Part shown: positions 6,112 through 16,899 of the stretch, piece after piece
Position numbering within the stretch: the stretch's first letter is position 1
Layout: each line of letters begins with the position of its first letter
Assembly: GCA_903845045.1 (NCBI GenBank)
Contig: CAIMWA010000678.1
Coordinates: 1-46,754, forward strand
Length of the DNA: 46,754 nucleotides
Source: an uncultured delta proteobacterium
GTDB taxonomy: Bacteria; Myxococcota_A; Polyangia; Polyangiales; Ga0077539
Direction of reading: 5' to 3'
Made by a program: the position numbers and the translations under genes
Notes under the pieces: model-generated
The model's database searches: none
The model's input: only the letters and a program-made list of their open reading frames with translations
Told to the model about the DNA's origin: nothing

Positions 6112-8351
6112 CCGCTCCCGCCCCACCGTCCCCCCCTTCGATTCCAGGGTCCCCCAGCACGGCGCACGTCGAGTTCGCCGTGCTGGGAATGACCTGCGCG
6201 GCCTGCGTGGGCCGCGTGGAGCGCGCGCTCGCGGCGACGCCGGGCGTGGCGGCCGCGCGGGTGAACCTCGCGACGGAGTCCGCGGCCGTCGACTTCGACG
6301 CTGCGAAGACCGACGCGGCCACCCTCGCGGCGACGGTCCGCGACACGGGCTTCGACGTCCCCGAAGAGACGGTCGATGCCGCGTCGGACGCCCACGCACG
6401 CCTCGAGGCCGTCGACGCCGCCAACGCCGCGGAGACCCGCCGCGACGTGCGCGACCTCGCCATCGCCGGAGCGCTGACGCTGCCGCTGCTCGGCATCGCG
6501 ATGTCCCACCGACACGGCTGGGACGCGATGCAGTTCGCGCTCGCGACGCCGGTGGTCTTCGGATCGGGACGGCGCTTCTTCGTGCACGCCGCAGCGGCGC
6601 TCCGGCAGCGCACCTCGGACATGAACGTGCTCATCGCCCTCGGCGCGCTCGCGGCGTGGGGGTGGTCGACGTTCACGATGCTGCGCGACCCTCACGGGCA
6701 CGTGTACTTCGAGGCCGCGGCGTCCATCGTGACGTTCATGCTGCTCGGCAAGGGCCTCGAGCACCGTGCGCGGCGCGGACTCGGCGATGCCGTGCGCGCC
6801 CTCGTCGCGATGCAGCCCGCGACGGTGCGGCGCGTCCACGACGGTCGCGAGGCCGACGTCGCGTTGAACCTCGTTCGCGTCGGCGACACCGTGCGCGTGC
6901 GCCCGGGCGACCGTGTGCCCGTGGACGGCTTCGTGCTCGAGGGCAGCGCCGCGGTCGATGCGTCGATGCTCACCGGCGAGAGCGCCCCGGTGCCGTGCAT
7001 GGCCGGAGAGCGCGTGCTCGCGGGCGTGCTCGTGGCCGACGGAACGCTGCTACTCCGCGTCGAGCGGCGCGGTGCCGACTCGGCGGTCGCGCGCATCGCG
7101 AATGCGGTGGCCGCGGCGCAGTCGACGAGAGCTCCCATCGCGCGCCTCGCGGATCGCGTGAGCGCGGTGTTCGTTCCGGTGGTGCTCGCCCTCGCGGCGC
7201 TCACTTTCGCCGTGTGGATGGCCGCAGGAGCGACGGCTGGCGTCGCGGTCTCGCACCTCGTGACGGTGCTCGTCATCGCCTGTCCGTGCGCGCTCGGCCT
7301 TGCCACGCCGGCGGGCGTCGCGGTGGCCACCGGGCGCGCGGCGTCGCTCGGGCTCCTCGTGAAGGGCGGCGAGGCGCTGGAGCGCGCGGCCCGCGTCGAC
7401 ACCGTGCTCCTCGACAAGACCGGCACGCTCACCACCGGACGCCCTTCCCTCGCCGCCGTCGCCGCCGTCGACGGGACCGCCGACGACGTGCTCCTGGCGC
7501 GGGTTGCCGCCGTCGAGACGGGCAGCGAGCACCCCGTGGCGCATGCGCTCGTGGCCGCCGCGCGCGATCGCGGCCTCCCGGTGCTGTCGGCGACGGAGTT
7601 CCGATCGAGCCCCGGCGGCGGCGTCACGGGCACCGTCGGCGGTGTGCTCGTGCGCGTCGGGACGGCCCGGTGGCTCCTCGCCGAGGGCATCGACGCGACG
7701 CCTCTGGAGACCGCGGCGAACGATGCCGCTGGGCGCGGCGAGACGCCGTCGTTCGTGGCGTTCGACGGGGCCGTGGCCGGCATCGTGACCGTGCTCGACG
7801 CCCCTCGCGCCGACGCCGGCGACGCGGTGCGCAGGCTCCTGGCGATGGGGGTTCGCGTCGAGATGGTGACCGGCGATCGCGCCGCCACGGCCCGCGCCGT
7901 CGCCGACCGCGTGGGCATCGCCGAGGTGCGCGCCGAGCTTCGTCCCGAGGACAAGAGCGCGCGCCTCGCGGCCCTGCGCGCCGAGGGACGCGTGGTCGCG
8001 ATGGTGGGCGACGGCGTGAACGACGCCCCGGCCCTCGCCGCCGCCGACGTGGGCATGGCCGTAGGACAGGGCGCCGACGTCGCGAACGCCGCGGCCGATG
8101 TGACGCTCCTCGGCGGGGCCGTGGGCGCGGTGCCCGTGGCCCTCGGCCTGGCGCGCGCGGCGATGCGCACCATCCGTCAGAACCTGTTCTGGGCCATGGT
8201 CTACAACGCCGTGGGGATCCCCCTCGCCGCGGGTGTCTTCGAGCGGCGCACGGGCTGGGCGCTGTCGCCGGTCTTCGCCAGCGCGGCGATGTCGTTCTCG
8301 AGCCTGTCGGTGCTCTTGAATTCGCTTCGATTGCGACGCTGGCGGCCGTGA
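6108..8351 (+). CDS. copA: Cu(+)-exporting P1B-type ATPase
   Basis: Inner-membrane ATPase that pumps Cu(+) out of the cytoplasm; 747 residues from the proposed start. There is one N-terminal heavy-metal-associated domain (GMTCAAC, Cys30 and Cys33). Then come the actuator motif SMLTGES, the transmembrane metal site CPC (about 392-394), the phosphorylation site DKTGTLTTG (Asp436), SEHP with the nucleotide-site His, MVTGDRAATA and VGDGVNDAPALAAADVGMAV. Helices 7 and 8 carry FWAMVYNAVGIPLA and AMSFSSLSV, the YN and MxxxS residues of the Cu(+)-selective IB-1 class. No ATG or TTG lies between the mini-protein stop and the first domain. The best start is CTG at 6108, overlapping that stop as CTGA; ATT at 6141 is an alternative, and GTG at 6180 would cut into the first strand of the metal-binding domain. 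Confidence 0.95.
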   Translation: MTAPAPPSPPSIPGSPSTAHVEFAVLGMTCAACVGRVERALAATPGVAAARVNLATESAAVDFDAAKTDAATLAATVRDTGFDVPEETVDAASDAHARLEAVDAANAAETRRDVRDLAIAGALTLPLLGIAMSHRHGWDAMQFALATPVVFGSGRRFFVHAAAALRQRTSDMNVLIALGALAAWGWSTFTMLRDPHGHVYFEAAASIVTFMLLGKGLEHRARRGLGDAVRALVAMQPATVRRVHDGREADVALNLVRVGDTVRVRPGDRVPVDGFVLEGSAAVDASMLTGESAPVPCMAGERVLAGVLVADGTLLLRVERRGADSAVARIANAVAAAQSTRAPIARLADRVSAVFVPVVLALAALTFAVWMAAGATAGVAVSHLVTVLVIACPCALGLATPAGVAVATGRAASLGLLVKGGEALERAARVDTVLLDKTGTLTTGRPSLAAVAAVDGTADDVLLARVAAVETGSEHPVAHALVAAARDRGLPVLSATEFRSSPGGGVTGTVGGVLVRVGTARWLLAEGIDATPLETAANDAAGRGETPSFVAFDGAVAGIVTVLDAPRADAGDAVRRLLAMGVRVEMVTGDRAATARAVADRVGIAEVRAELRPEDKSARLAALRAEGRVVAMVGDGVNDAPALAAADVGMAVGQGADVANAAADVTLLGGAVGAVPVALGLARAAMRTIRQNLFWAMVYNAVGIPLAAGVFERRTGWALSPVFASAAMSFSSLSVLLNSLRLRRWRP

Positions 8352-8358
8352 CGACGGC

Positions 8359-9879
8359 TCAGGGCCGCGACGACGGCGCGATGCGCTCGGCGGCTCGCAC
8401 GAAGCCGTTGCGCCGCGCATAGGCGGCCACCGCGGCACGCCACGGTCCGTCGGGGCCATCGGCGTGAAGTAGCGCGGGCAAGCGGCGCACACGCTCCGCC
8501 GCAGGAAGCGTGTCCTCGGCGTCGAGCGCCGGGTGCCGCCAGCGATGCGGAAACCTCCGGATGCACTCGTAGGCCAGCGCTGCGTGCCACGCCGCCTCGT
8601 CGGCCGCGCCGCGCTGCTCGAGCACGCCGGCGAGGCGGAAATGGTCGTGCGCGGAGTCCGGGCACGCCGCGACGGAGTGCGCCAACAGCGTCACGTCGTC
8701 GCGCCACCGCGTCGACTGCCAGGCCGACAGCGCCACGTTCAATGCCACCAGAGCCGCTACGAGCGTGCGACGAACGCCGCCGGTGCTCCACCACCCCGTG
8801 ATCGCCGGCGCGATGGCCAGCGCGAGGAACAGCGTCGGCGCGAGAAAGAACCGGTCGGCCATGGCCTCCGGCACCTTCCAGGCGAGGCCCGTGAACATCA
8901 GCGCCGTGCCGCACGCACACGCCGCCCACGCTGGACGTTGCGCCCGCCACGCCGCCCACGACGACCACCCGGCCGCTGCGAGGAGCGCCGCGCCGGCCGC
9001 GAAGAACGGCGTGAGCGGCGTCTCCGGACGCCACAGCATCGCGAACTTGCGGCCCGTGCACAGGTCGAAGGGCGCCACGACGAGTTGCATCGCCCGGGCC
9101 GCATACTCCACCGCGTAAACTGCTCGTTGCCACGCCGCGGCTCCGTCGAGCACGTCGTCCGGCGCGGACCAGCGCGCCACCGAGCCCGTCGCGACGAGGC
9201 GCACGGCGAGGTACGCGACCGCGACGCACCCGAGGACCGCTGCACGGCTCCACGCGCCGCGGCGGGCATCGCCCGGGGCCTCCGCCACGGCGAGCAGCGC
9301 CGCGACGCCCACCAGCGCGAGCGCGCTCTCCTTCGACAGCAGCGACCCCGCGAACGCCAGCGCCGCGAGCACCGAAGCCGCGCGCGAAGAGCCTGGGCGC
9401 AGCGCGACCAGCCCGAGCAGCAGCGCGAGGACGTCGGCCCGGCCCACCAGCGACGCGACGTTCTCGACGTGCAAGGGCATCGCCGCGAAGAGGCAAACCG
9501 CGACGAGGGCCGCGCGCGGCTCGAGGTAGCGCCGCGCGAACCCGTGCACCTCCGCCACGAGGAGGCAGAACAGCGCGAGCGACACGGCGTGCATCGCCGA
9601 CGGCGAGGTGCCCGAGAGCCGTGCGTCGAGCGCGAGGCTCAGCGTCGTCACCGGCCGCCACGAGGCCGGCGGAGTCCCGAGGGGCTGCCCCCAGAACGTC
9701 AGGACGAAGGCGTCGCGGAGGGTGCCGCGACCGTTCACCGCGGGGTGCCCGAGCACCGCGTGAACGTCATCGAGGGTGAACGCCCCGAGGACGCCGAGAG
9801 CGTGCGATGCGAGGGCGACGAGCCACGGCAGCCGATGCAGGCGCATCGAGTCGAGGACGGCGGCGCGGCTTCGTGGCAT
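8359..9879 (-). CDS. Polytopic membrane protein of the TMTC/DUF1736 type (GT-C fold)
   Basis: About 506 residues with some ten hydrophobic helices. The N-terminal third carries a DD pair in the first luminal loop (TLDDVHAVLGHPAV), then RPVTTLSLALDARLSG and MPLHVENVASLVGRADVLA. These blocks match the TMTC family of membrane and TPR proteins, related to protein O-mannosyltransferases, where the acidic loop is part of the GT-C active site. The C-terminal ~100 residues resemble one or two TPR helices (DHFRLAGVLEQRGAADEAAWHAAL, given here as two adjoining helices). A role in lipid-linked sugar transfer to protein or envelope polymer is inferred. The start at 9879 (MPRSRAAVLD) is uncertain; 9846 (MRLHRLPWLV) is equally good for membrane topology. 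It converges on copA with seven bases between stops. Confidence 0.75.
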   Translation of the reverse strand: MPRSRAAVLDSMRLHRLPWLVALASHALGVLGAFTLDDVHAVLGHPAVNGRGTLRDAFVLTFWGQPLGTPPASWRPVTTLSLALDARLSGTSPSAMHAVSLALFCLLVAEVHGFARRYLEPRAALVAVCLFAAMPLHVENVASLVGRADVLALLLGLVALRPGSSRAASVLAALAFAGSLLSKESALALVGVAALLAVAEAPGDARRGAWSRAAVLGCVAVAYLAVRLVATGSVARWSAPDDVLDGAAAWQRAVYAVEYAARAMQLVVAPFDLCTGRKFAMLWRPETPLTPFFAAGAALLAAAGWSSWAAWRAQRPAWAACACGTALMFTGLAWKVPEAMADRFFLAPTLFLALAIAPAITGWWSTGGVRRTLVAALVALNVALSAWQSTRWRDDVTLLAHSVAACPDSAHDHFRLAGVLEQRGAADEAAWHAALAYECIRRFPHRWRHPALDAEDTLPAAERVRRLPALLHADGPDGPWRAAVAAYARRNGFVRAAERIAPSSRP

Positions 9880-9986
9880 GCGTCGTCGGACCGTAGCGGA
9901 GATCGACCGCGATGGCATCGCCGCGAGGGTCCCGGACGGCTCCGCTGGCCGCAGCGGGCGGGCTGTGCGTATCCTCCGCGCCGAGC

Positions 9987-10775
9987 ATGCCCCCGCTGCG
10001 AACCTTCCTCGTGGTCGCGCTCCTCACCGGCGGCCTCGGCGCCGGATGCGGCGCGGTCTTTCCCCGGTACACGACGGCGACGCGACGCGTGCCCGCAGGC
10101 ATGCTCGAGGAGCGATCGGTGCGCCCGCCGCCCGAAGACGTGCACGAGATCGTCGTCGTGTCCGCGGAGCTTCCGCCGAGCCGCGAGGACGGGCAGCCCT
10201 GGGACAGCGACGGCGGACCGGACCTCTACGCGATCATCCGTCGCAACGGCACCGAGGTGTATCGCTCGCCGGTGGTGGCCGACTCGACGCGCCCCGAGTG
10301 GCACGGCGCCTCGGTGACGCTCCGCGTGCGACCGACGGACGTGCTCCGCTTCGAGCTCTGGGACGACGACGGCCTCGTCGACCAGCCCGTCGGCGCGGAG
10401 CAGGTCACCGGGATTCCGTCGTCGGCGCTCGACGGCGGCAACTGGGTCGTGCGGTTCCAGCGCAACGCGCTGCTTTACCTCGCCGCGCGCTCGCCGGAGC
10501 CGCGCTACGGCCTCGGGGCGACCTTCGAGTCGCACGAGGATTTCCTTCGGATCGTCGAGCTCGAGGAGGGATCGCCGGGTCGCATCGCGGGGCTCCGCGA
10601 GGGCGATCAGGTGGTCTCCATCGACGGTCGTCGCGTCGTCGACCTCGGCGAGCTCGGCGCGCGGCAGGCCATGGACCGCGCGGCGATCCGGGCGGTGGTG
10701 TTGACCGTGGAGCGCGACGGGAGCCCGCGAACGACGGTGACCGTCGAACCCGGAGCGGTGTATGTCGCGCAATAG
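9987..10775 (+). CDS. Lipoprotein with C2-like and PDZ domains
   Basis: A 262-residue lipoprotein. The signal peptide MPPLRTFLVV... ends in lipobox GLGAGC (Cys21), which fixes the start; an in-frame ATG 75 bases upstream would displace it. Residues about 53-150 resemble a C2 beta-sandwich: DLYAIIRRNGTEVYRSPV, then STRPEWHGASVTLRV and LRFELWDDDGL, the pattern of C2 domains with acidic loops. Residues about 165-250 form a PDZ domain: GLGATF, then IVELEEGSPGRIAGLREGDQ and VVSIDGRRV. No protease domain is attached, so the PDZ probably binds a partner's C-terminus. It begins a collinear set with the TSP3-repeat and MCE genes, 25 and 37 bases apart. C2 domains often bind phospholipid with Ca2+, which suggests envelope lipid work, but this is inference. 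Confidence 0.8.
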   Translation: MPPLRTFLVVALLTGGLGAGCGAVFPRYTTATRRVPAGMLEERSVRPPPEDVHEIVVVSAELPPSREDGQPWDSDGGPDLYAIIRRNGTEVYRSPVVADSTRPEWHGASVTLRVRPTDVLRFELWDDDGLVDQPVGAEQVTGIPSSALDGGNWVVRFQRNALLYLAARSPEPRYGLGATFESHEDFLRIVELEEGSPGRIAGLREGDQVVSIDGRRVVDLGELGARQAMDRAAIRAVVLTVERDGSPRTTVTVEPGAVYVAQ

Positions 10776-10800
10776 GCGGATGGAAGCGTCGGAGAATTCG

Positions 10801-12720
10801 ATGAGCACACGGTTTGGGCGGATTCGTGGCCTCGGCGTGGCGCCGGCCTTCGCGCTTGGCATCGCGCTGACCCCGGGCGTCGCCGCGGCGCAAACCATCG
10901 GTACGGACACGAGCGTCGACGCGCAGACCTGGTGGCCCGCGGCCGGTCCGACGGACTTCGTCGGCATCCGCAGCGCCATGGTCTCGCCTTCGGGCGCGGT
11001 GGGCTTCGGCCTCGTCGCGCACGCCATGCGATCGCCGCTCGTGCTCTCTCCGCTCGCCAACCCGACGCTCCACAGCAACGCCGTCGACTACGCGATCACG
11101 TCGGACTTCCTCTGGTCCGTCGGCGTCCTGCGGCGGTTCCAGATCTCCGCGGCGATCCCCGTGGTGCTGGCGCAGTCCGGCGACGGCGCGACGGCGGTGA
11201 ACGCCCCCGGCGCGGCGGCCCTCGGCGACACGGCGCTGCGCGATCTCCGCCTCGAGGTCTCCTGGGCCATCGTGCAGCGCGAGCGCCACCCCGACGCCCG
11301 CGGCTTCGGCCTCCGCCTCGACCTCGGCATGGCCGCGCCCTTCGGCGACGACAAGGGCTTCAACGGCAGCGGCGGCTTCACCTTCGCGCCGATGATCGTG
11401 GCCGACTGGCGCAACCGCTGGTTCTCCGCGGCCATCAACGCCGGTGCGCGCATCCGCCCGTCGTCGGCCATCGGCGACCTCGTCGTCGGGCACACCGTGG
11501 TCACCGGCGCCGGCGTCGCGGTGCGGCCCATCCGCCGCCTCGGCATCTCCGCGGAATACCTGGGCACGTATGGCGTGGCCGGGCGCGACGGCTTCCAGAC
11601 CACGATGACGCACGAGGTCTTCGCCGGCGCGCGCTTCGCGACGGACTACGCGGGCGACATCGAGATCATCGCGGGCGGCGCGGCGCCGCTGTCGAGCACG
11701 CCGCTCACCCCCGCGTGGAGGGCCATCGTGGGCGTCTCGTACGCGCCGCGCGGCAACGACACCGACCGCGACGGCGTCGTCGACGCCGACGACCACTGCC
11801 CGACGCAGCCCGAGGACCGCGACGGCTTCGAGGACGAGGACGGTTGCCCGGACCCGGACAACGACCACGACGGCGTGCCCGACGTGCGCGACCGGTGCCC
11901 CGACGAAGCCGAGGACGTCGACCACCACGAGGACGAAGACGGCTGCCCCGATCCCGACAACGACGGCGACGGCGTGCAGGACACCGACGACCAGTGCCCC
12001 GACGAGGCCGCGGGTGAGCACCCCGATCCGCAGCGCGCGGGCTGCCCGATCCCCGACACCGACCACGACGGCGTGCTCGACCCCGACGACCGTTGCGTCG
12101 ACGTGCCTCGCGGTGCGCTTCCGGACCCCGAGCGCGCGGGCTGCCCGCTTCCCGACGGCGACCATGACGGCGTGGCCGACGGCGCCGACCAGTGCCCGAC
12201 GGTGCCCGCGGGCGATCACCCCGATGCCTTCCGCCGGGGCTGCCCCGACGAGGACCTCGACCGCGACGGCGTGCTCGGCACGGCGGACCACTGCCCCGAC
12301 CAGCCCGAGACCATCAACGGCGTGCAGGACGACGACGGATGCCCCGACGCGGGCCCCGAGCACGCGACCTGGGACCCGGCTCGGACGGTGCTTCGCATCG
12401 TTCCGCGGGTGAGCGTGGCGCCGGGCGCGCAGACCGTTCCTCCGCCGGTGCGAGCGCTTCTCCGGCAGGCATCGCAGCGCATTCGCGCGCGTGGCTCCGA
12501 GGTCGCGCGAGTCCTCGTCGAGGTCGCGCCGGGCATCGGTCCTGCGGGCCAGGTCGAAGCGGCGCGGCAGGCGCAGGTCATCGCCGACGCGCTCATCGGC
12601 GACGGCGTGCCCCAGGCGTCGATCACGGCCCGAGCAGCGGCCCGCGTGCCGCCCCCTGCGGTGGTGCTCCCGGGCACGCTGACCATCCGCATCGAAGCGC
12701 GCGCCCCCGCGGCGCACTGA
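10801..12720 (+). CDS. Outer-membrane protein: beta-barrel, thrombospondin type 3 repeats, OmpA-like end
   Basis: A 639-residue exported protein. The signal peptide is cleaved probably after GVAAA (next residues QTIGTD). Residues about 40-315 alternate polar and hydrophobic residues with frequent aromatic ends, as in transporter-like outer-membrane barrels (for example FGLRLDLGMAAPFGDD and RNRWFSAAINAGARIRP). Six acidic thrombospondin type 3 repeats follow, each like DxDxDGVxDxxDxC, expected to bind Ca2+ and form a rod. The last ~110 residues (VRALLRQASQRIRARGSEVA, VEAARQAQVIADALIGDGV) look like a degenerate OmpA peptidoglycan-binding domain. ATGs at 10762 and 10780 are possible but would put charged residues before the signal peptide. 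A structural link between outer membrane and peptidoglycan is the likely role. Confidence 0.88.
   Translation: MSTRFGRIRGLGVAPAFALGIALTPGVAAAQTIGTDTSVDAQTWWPAAGPTDFVGIRSAMVSPSGAVGFGLVAHAMRSPLVLSPLANPTLHSNAVDYAITSDFLWSVGVLRRFQISAAIPVVLAQSGDGATAVNAPGAAALGDTALRDLRLEVSWAIVQRERHPDARGFGLRLDLGMAAPFGDDKGFNGSGGFTFAPMIVADWRNRWFSAAINAGARIRPSSAIGDLVVGHTVVTGAGVAVRPIRRLGISAEYLGTYGVAGRDGFQTTMTHEVFAGARFATDYAGDIEIIAGGAAPLSSTPLTPAWRAIVGVSYAPRGNDTDRDGVVDADDHCPTQPEDRDGFEDEDGCPDPDNDHDGVPDVRDRCPDEAEDVDHHEDEDGCPDPDNDGDGVQDTDDQCPDEAAGEHPDPQRAGCPIPDTDHDGVLDPDDRCVDVPRGALPDPERAGCPLPDGDHDGVADGADQCPTVPAGDHPDAFRRGCPDEDLDRDGVLGTADHCPDQPETINGVQDDDGCPDAGPEHATWDPARTVLRIVPRVSVAPGAQTVPPPVRALLRQASQRIRARGSEVARVLVEVAPGIGPAGQVEAARQAQVIADALIGDGVPQASITARAAARVPPPAVVLPGTLTIRIEARAPAAH
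11758..12348 (+). repeat. Six tandem thrombospondin type 3 repeat modules in the coding sequence
   Basis: Six DxDxDGVxDxxDxC motifs, each followed by a CP-containing turn, at roughly 80-100 base intervals. The first is DTDRDGVVDADDHC; the last, DLDRDGVLGTADHC, has lost one Asp. Family knowledge says each module binds Ca2+. Confidence 0.85.
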
Positions 12721-12757
12721 AAGCCGCTATCCTGCCGGCGGCTCCCGCCTCTCCGCG

Positions 12758-14239
12758 ATGCAGAACCTCTCCCGTTCACTGAAGGTCGGCGTCATGCTCG
12801 TCGCCGCGGTCATCGCCGCGGTGGTGCTCTGGCGCACGCTCTTCGGCGGGCAGTCGCGCAGCGACGGGTACTCGGTGTACGCGCTCTTCGACGACGCGAC
12901 GGGCCTCGTGGTGCGCTCGCGGGTCGTGACGGCGGGCATCGCCGTCGGCGAGATCGAGCGCATCCGCCTCGAGAACGGTCACGCGCGCATCGACATCCGC
13001 GTGCAGGGCGGCGTCGCGCTGTTCCGCAACGCGACGGTGGCCAAGCGATCGGTCTCGATCCTCGGCGAGTACGTGCTCGTCGTGACGCCGGGCACGGCCA
13101 ACGAGACGCAGCTCCACGCCGGCGACCGCATCCGCAACGTGTCGGAGGGCACCAACACCGACGCGATCATGAACAACGTGGCCGCGATCACCGCCGACAT
13201 CCGGCGCGTGACGGAGCGGCTCTCGAACGCCATCGGGAACGAGACCGGTCAGCGCGAGATCGCCGATACGATCCGCAACGTGAGCGAGCTCACCGCGGCG
13301 ATCAACCACACGGTGCAGCAGAACTCCGAGGTGGTGAGCCACACGCTGCAGTCCATCGACCGCATCACGTCGCAGGGCGGTCCCGAGGTGCAGGCCACGC
13401 TGGTGAACCTGCACGACGCCACGGACCGCCTCGCGCAGATCCTCGGCCGTGGTCAGTCGCAGGACCAGAACAGCGTCAGCGAGATGCAGACCGCCATTCG
13501 CAACGTCGCGTCGGCGACGCGCGAGCTGCGCGAGACCCTCGAGCACGCCAACGCCATCAGCGGCGCGGTGGACCGCGGCGAAGGCAACCTCGGCCGCCTC
13601 GTGCGCGACGAGACGCTCATCGACGAGGTGCAGGGCACCGCCGAGGCGCTCAACGACGTCGTCGGCCCCATCAGCCGCCTGCAGACCATCGTGGGCCTGC
13701 GCAGCGAGTACGGCTTCATCTCGAACACGCTCCGCAGCACCGTCGAGCTCCGCCTGCAGCCGCGCGAGGACAAGTACTACCTCCTCGAGTTCGTGGACGA
13801 TCCCCGCGGCGCGACGCACACCGTGAGCACCGTCACCGACACCACCGATCCGACGCTCACGGCGCACGTTCGCAGCACGCAGCGCATCACCACCGACGCG
13901 TTCCGCTTCAGCCTGATGTTCGCGCGACGGCTCGGCCCGGCGACGTTCCGCTTCGGCATCAAGGAGTCGAGCGGCGGGCTAGGCCTGGACCTGCACCTCT
14001 TCGACAACCGCCTCGAGGTGCGCACCGACGTCTTCGCCTTCGGCGAGAACACCTATCCCCGGCTCCGCGTCGCCGCAGCGGTGAACATCCTGCAGCGCGC
14101 GTGGCTCGTCGGCGGCGTCGACGACGTCTTCAACGGCGACCGCTTCGACTACTTCCTCGGCGCGCAGCTCCGGTTCAACGACGAGGACATCAAGTCCATC
14201 CTCCCGTTCTCCGGCGGACTCATCGGCGGGAGCCGCTGA
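12758..14239 (+). CDS. MCE/MlaD-family protein with a barrel-like C-terminal domain
   Basis: A 493-residue lipid-transport-type protein. One N-terminal membrane helix (about 9-30) is followed by an MCE domain (about 38-125; YALFDDATGLVVRSRVVTAG and VAKRSVSILGEYVLVV), then a long helical stretch rich in Asn, Thr and Glu up to about residue 300, as in proteins that form periplasmic tunnels. The last ~180 residues are unlike ordinary MlaD. They are alternating strands with aromatic girdles: RSTVELRLQPREDKYYLLEF, RFSLMFARRLGPATFRFGI, GLDLHLFDNRLEVRTDVFAF and FDYFLGAQLRFND. That looks like part or all of an outer-membrane barrel. No MlaE permease or MlaF ATPase lies nearby. It follows the TSP3 gene by 37 bases and converges on clpA. 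Confidence 0.88.
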   Translation: MQNLSRSLKVGVMLVAAVIAAVVLWRTLFGGQSRSDGYSVYALFDDATGLVVRSRVVTAGIAVGEIERIRLENGHARIDIRVQGGVALFRNATVAKRSVSILGEYVLVVTPGTANETQLHAGDRIRNVSEGTNTDAIMNNVAAITADIRRVTERLSNAIGNETGQREIADTIRNVSELTAAINHTVQQNSEVVSHTLQSIDRITSQGGPEVQATLVNLHDATDRLAQILGRGQSQDQNSVSEMQTAIRNVASATRELRETLEHANAISGAVDRGEGNLGRLVRDETLIDEVQGTAEALNDVVGPISRLQTIVGLRSEYGFISNTLRSTVELRLQPREDKYYLLEFVDDPRGATHTVSTVTDTTDPTLTAHVRSTQRITTDAFRFSLMFARRLGPATFRFGIKESSGGLGLDLHLFDNRLEVRTDVFAFGENTYPRLRVAAAVNILQRAWLVGGVDDVFNGDRFDYFLGAQLRFNDEDIKSILPFSGGLIGGSR

Positions 14240-14245
14240 GGTCGC

Positions 14246-16561
<2,316 letters not shown>

Positions 16562-16567
16562 GTTCGC

Positions 16568-16897
16568 TCAGCCGTCCTCTGGTTCCATCGTCAGCAGCAG
16601 CGGGTACTCGAGCTCCCGCGCCAGGCGATGGACCTTGTCGATCTTCGTTTGTGCCACATCGAACGTGTAGACGCCCGCGACGCCCACGCCGCTGCGATGG
16701 ACGTGAAGCATGATCTGCGTGGCGTCGGTCTCGGACTTGTTGAAGACGCTCACGAGCACGGCGATGACGAACTCGCGCGTGGTGAAGTGGTCGTTGTGCA
16801 GGATCACCTTGTACATCCGCGGCCGCTGCACGCGTTCGCGCGTGCGCTCCTCGGTGAGCACCCCGGTGTCGCCTTCTTCCTTCGGTCGCCGCGCCAT
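16568..16897 (-). CDS. clpS: ATP-dependent Clp protease adaptor ClpS
   Basis: N-degron adaptor of 109 residues that hands proteins with N-terminal Leu, Phe, Tyr or Trp to ClpA. A ~27-residue charged N-terminal tail precedes the core MYKVILHNDHFTTREFV. In E. coli ClpS this pocket is Asn-Asp-Asp; here the third position is His, which occurs in other ClpS proteins. QIMLHVHRSGVGVAGVYTF keeps the His that reads the substrate amino group. I chose the ATG at 16897 because it follows the upstream gene's stop (16900) by two bases and gives the usual length. Order and spacing (DUF482, clpS, clpA) suggest one transcript. Confidence 0.95.
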   Translation of the reverse strand: MARRPKEEGDTGVLTEERTRERVQRPRMYKVILHNDHFTTREFVIAVLVSVFNKSETDATQIMLHVHRSGVGVAGVYTFDVAQTKIDKVHRLARELEYPLLLTMEPEDG

Positions 16898-16899
16898 CG

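Noticed and set aside
6090..6120. Programmed -1 frameshift joining the mini-protein to CopA, as known for a CopA chaperone in E. coli
   Set aside because: No slippery heptamer precedes the TGA; coupled re-initiation explains the geometry better.
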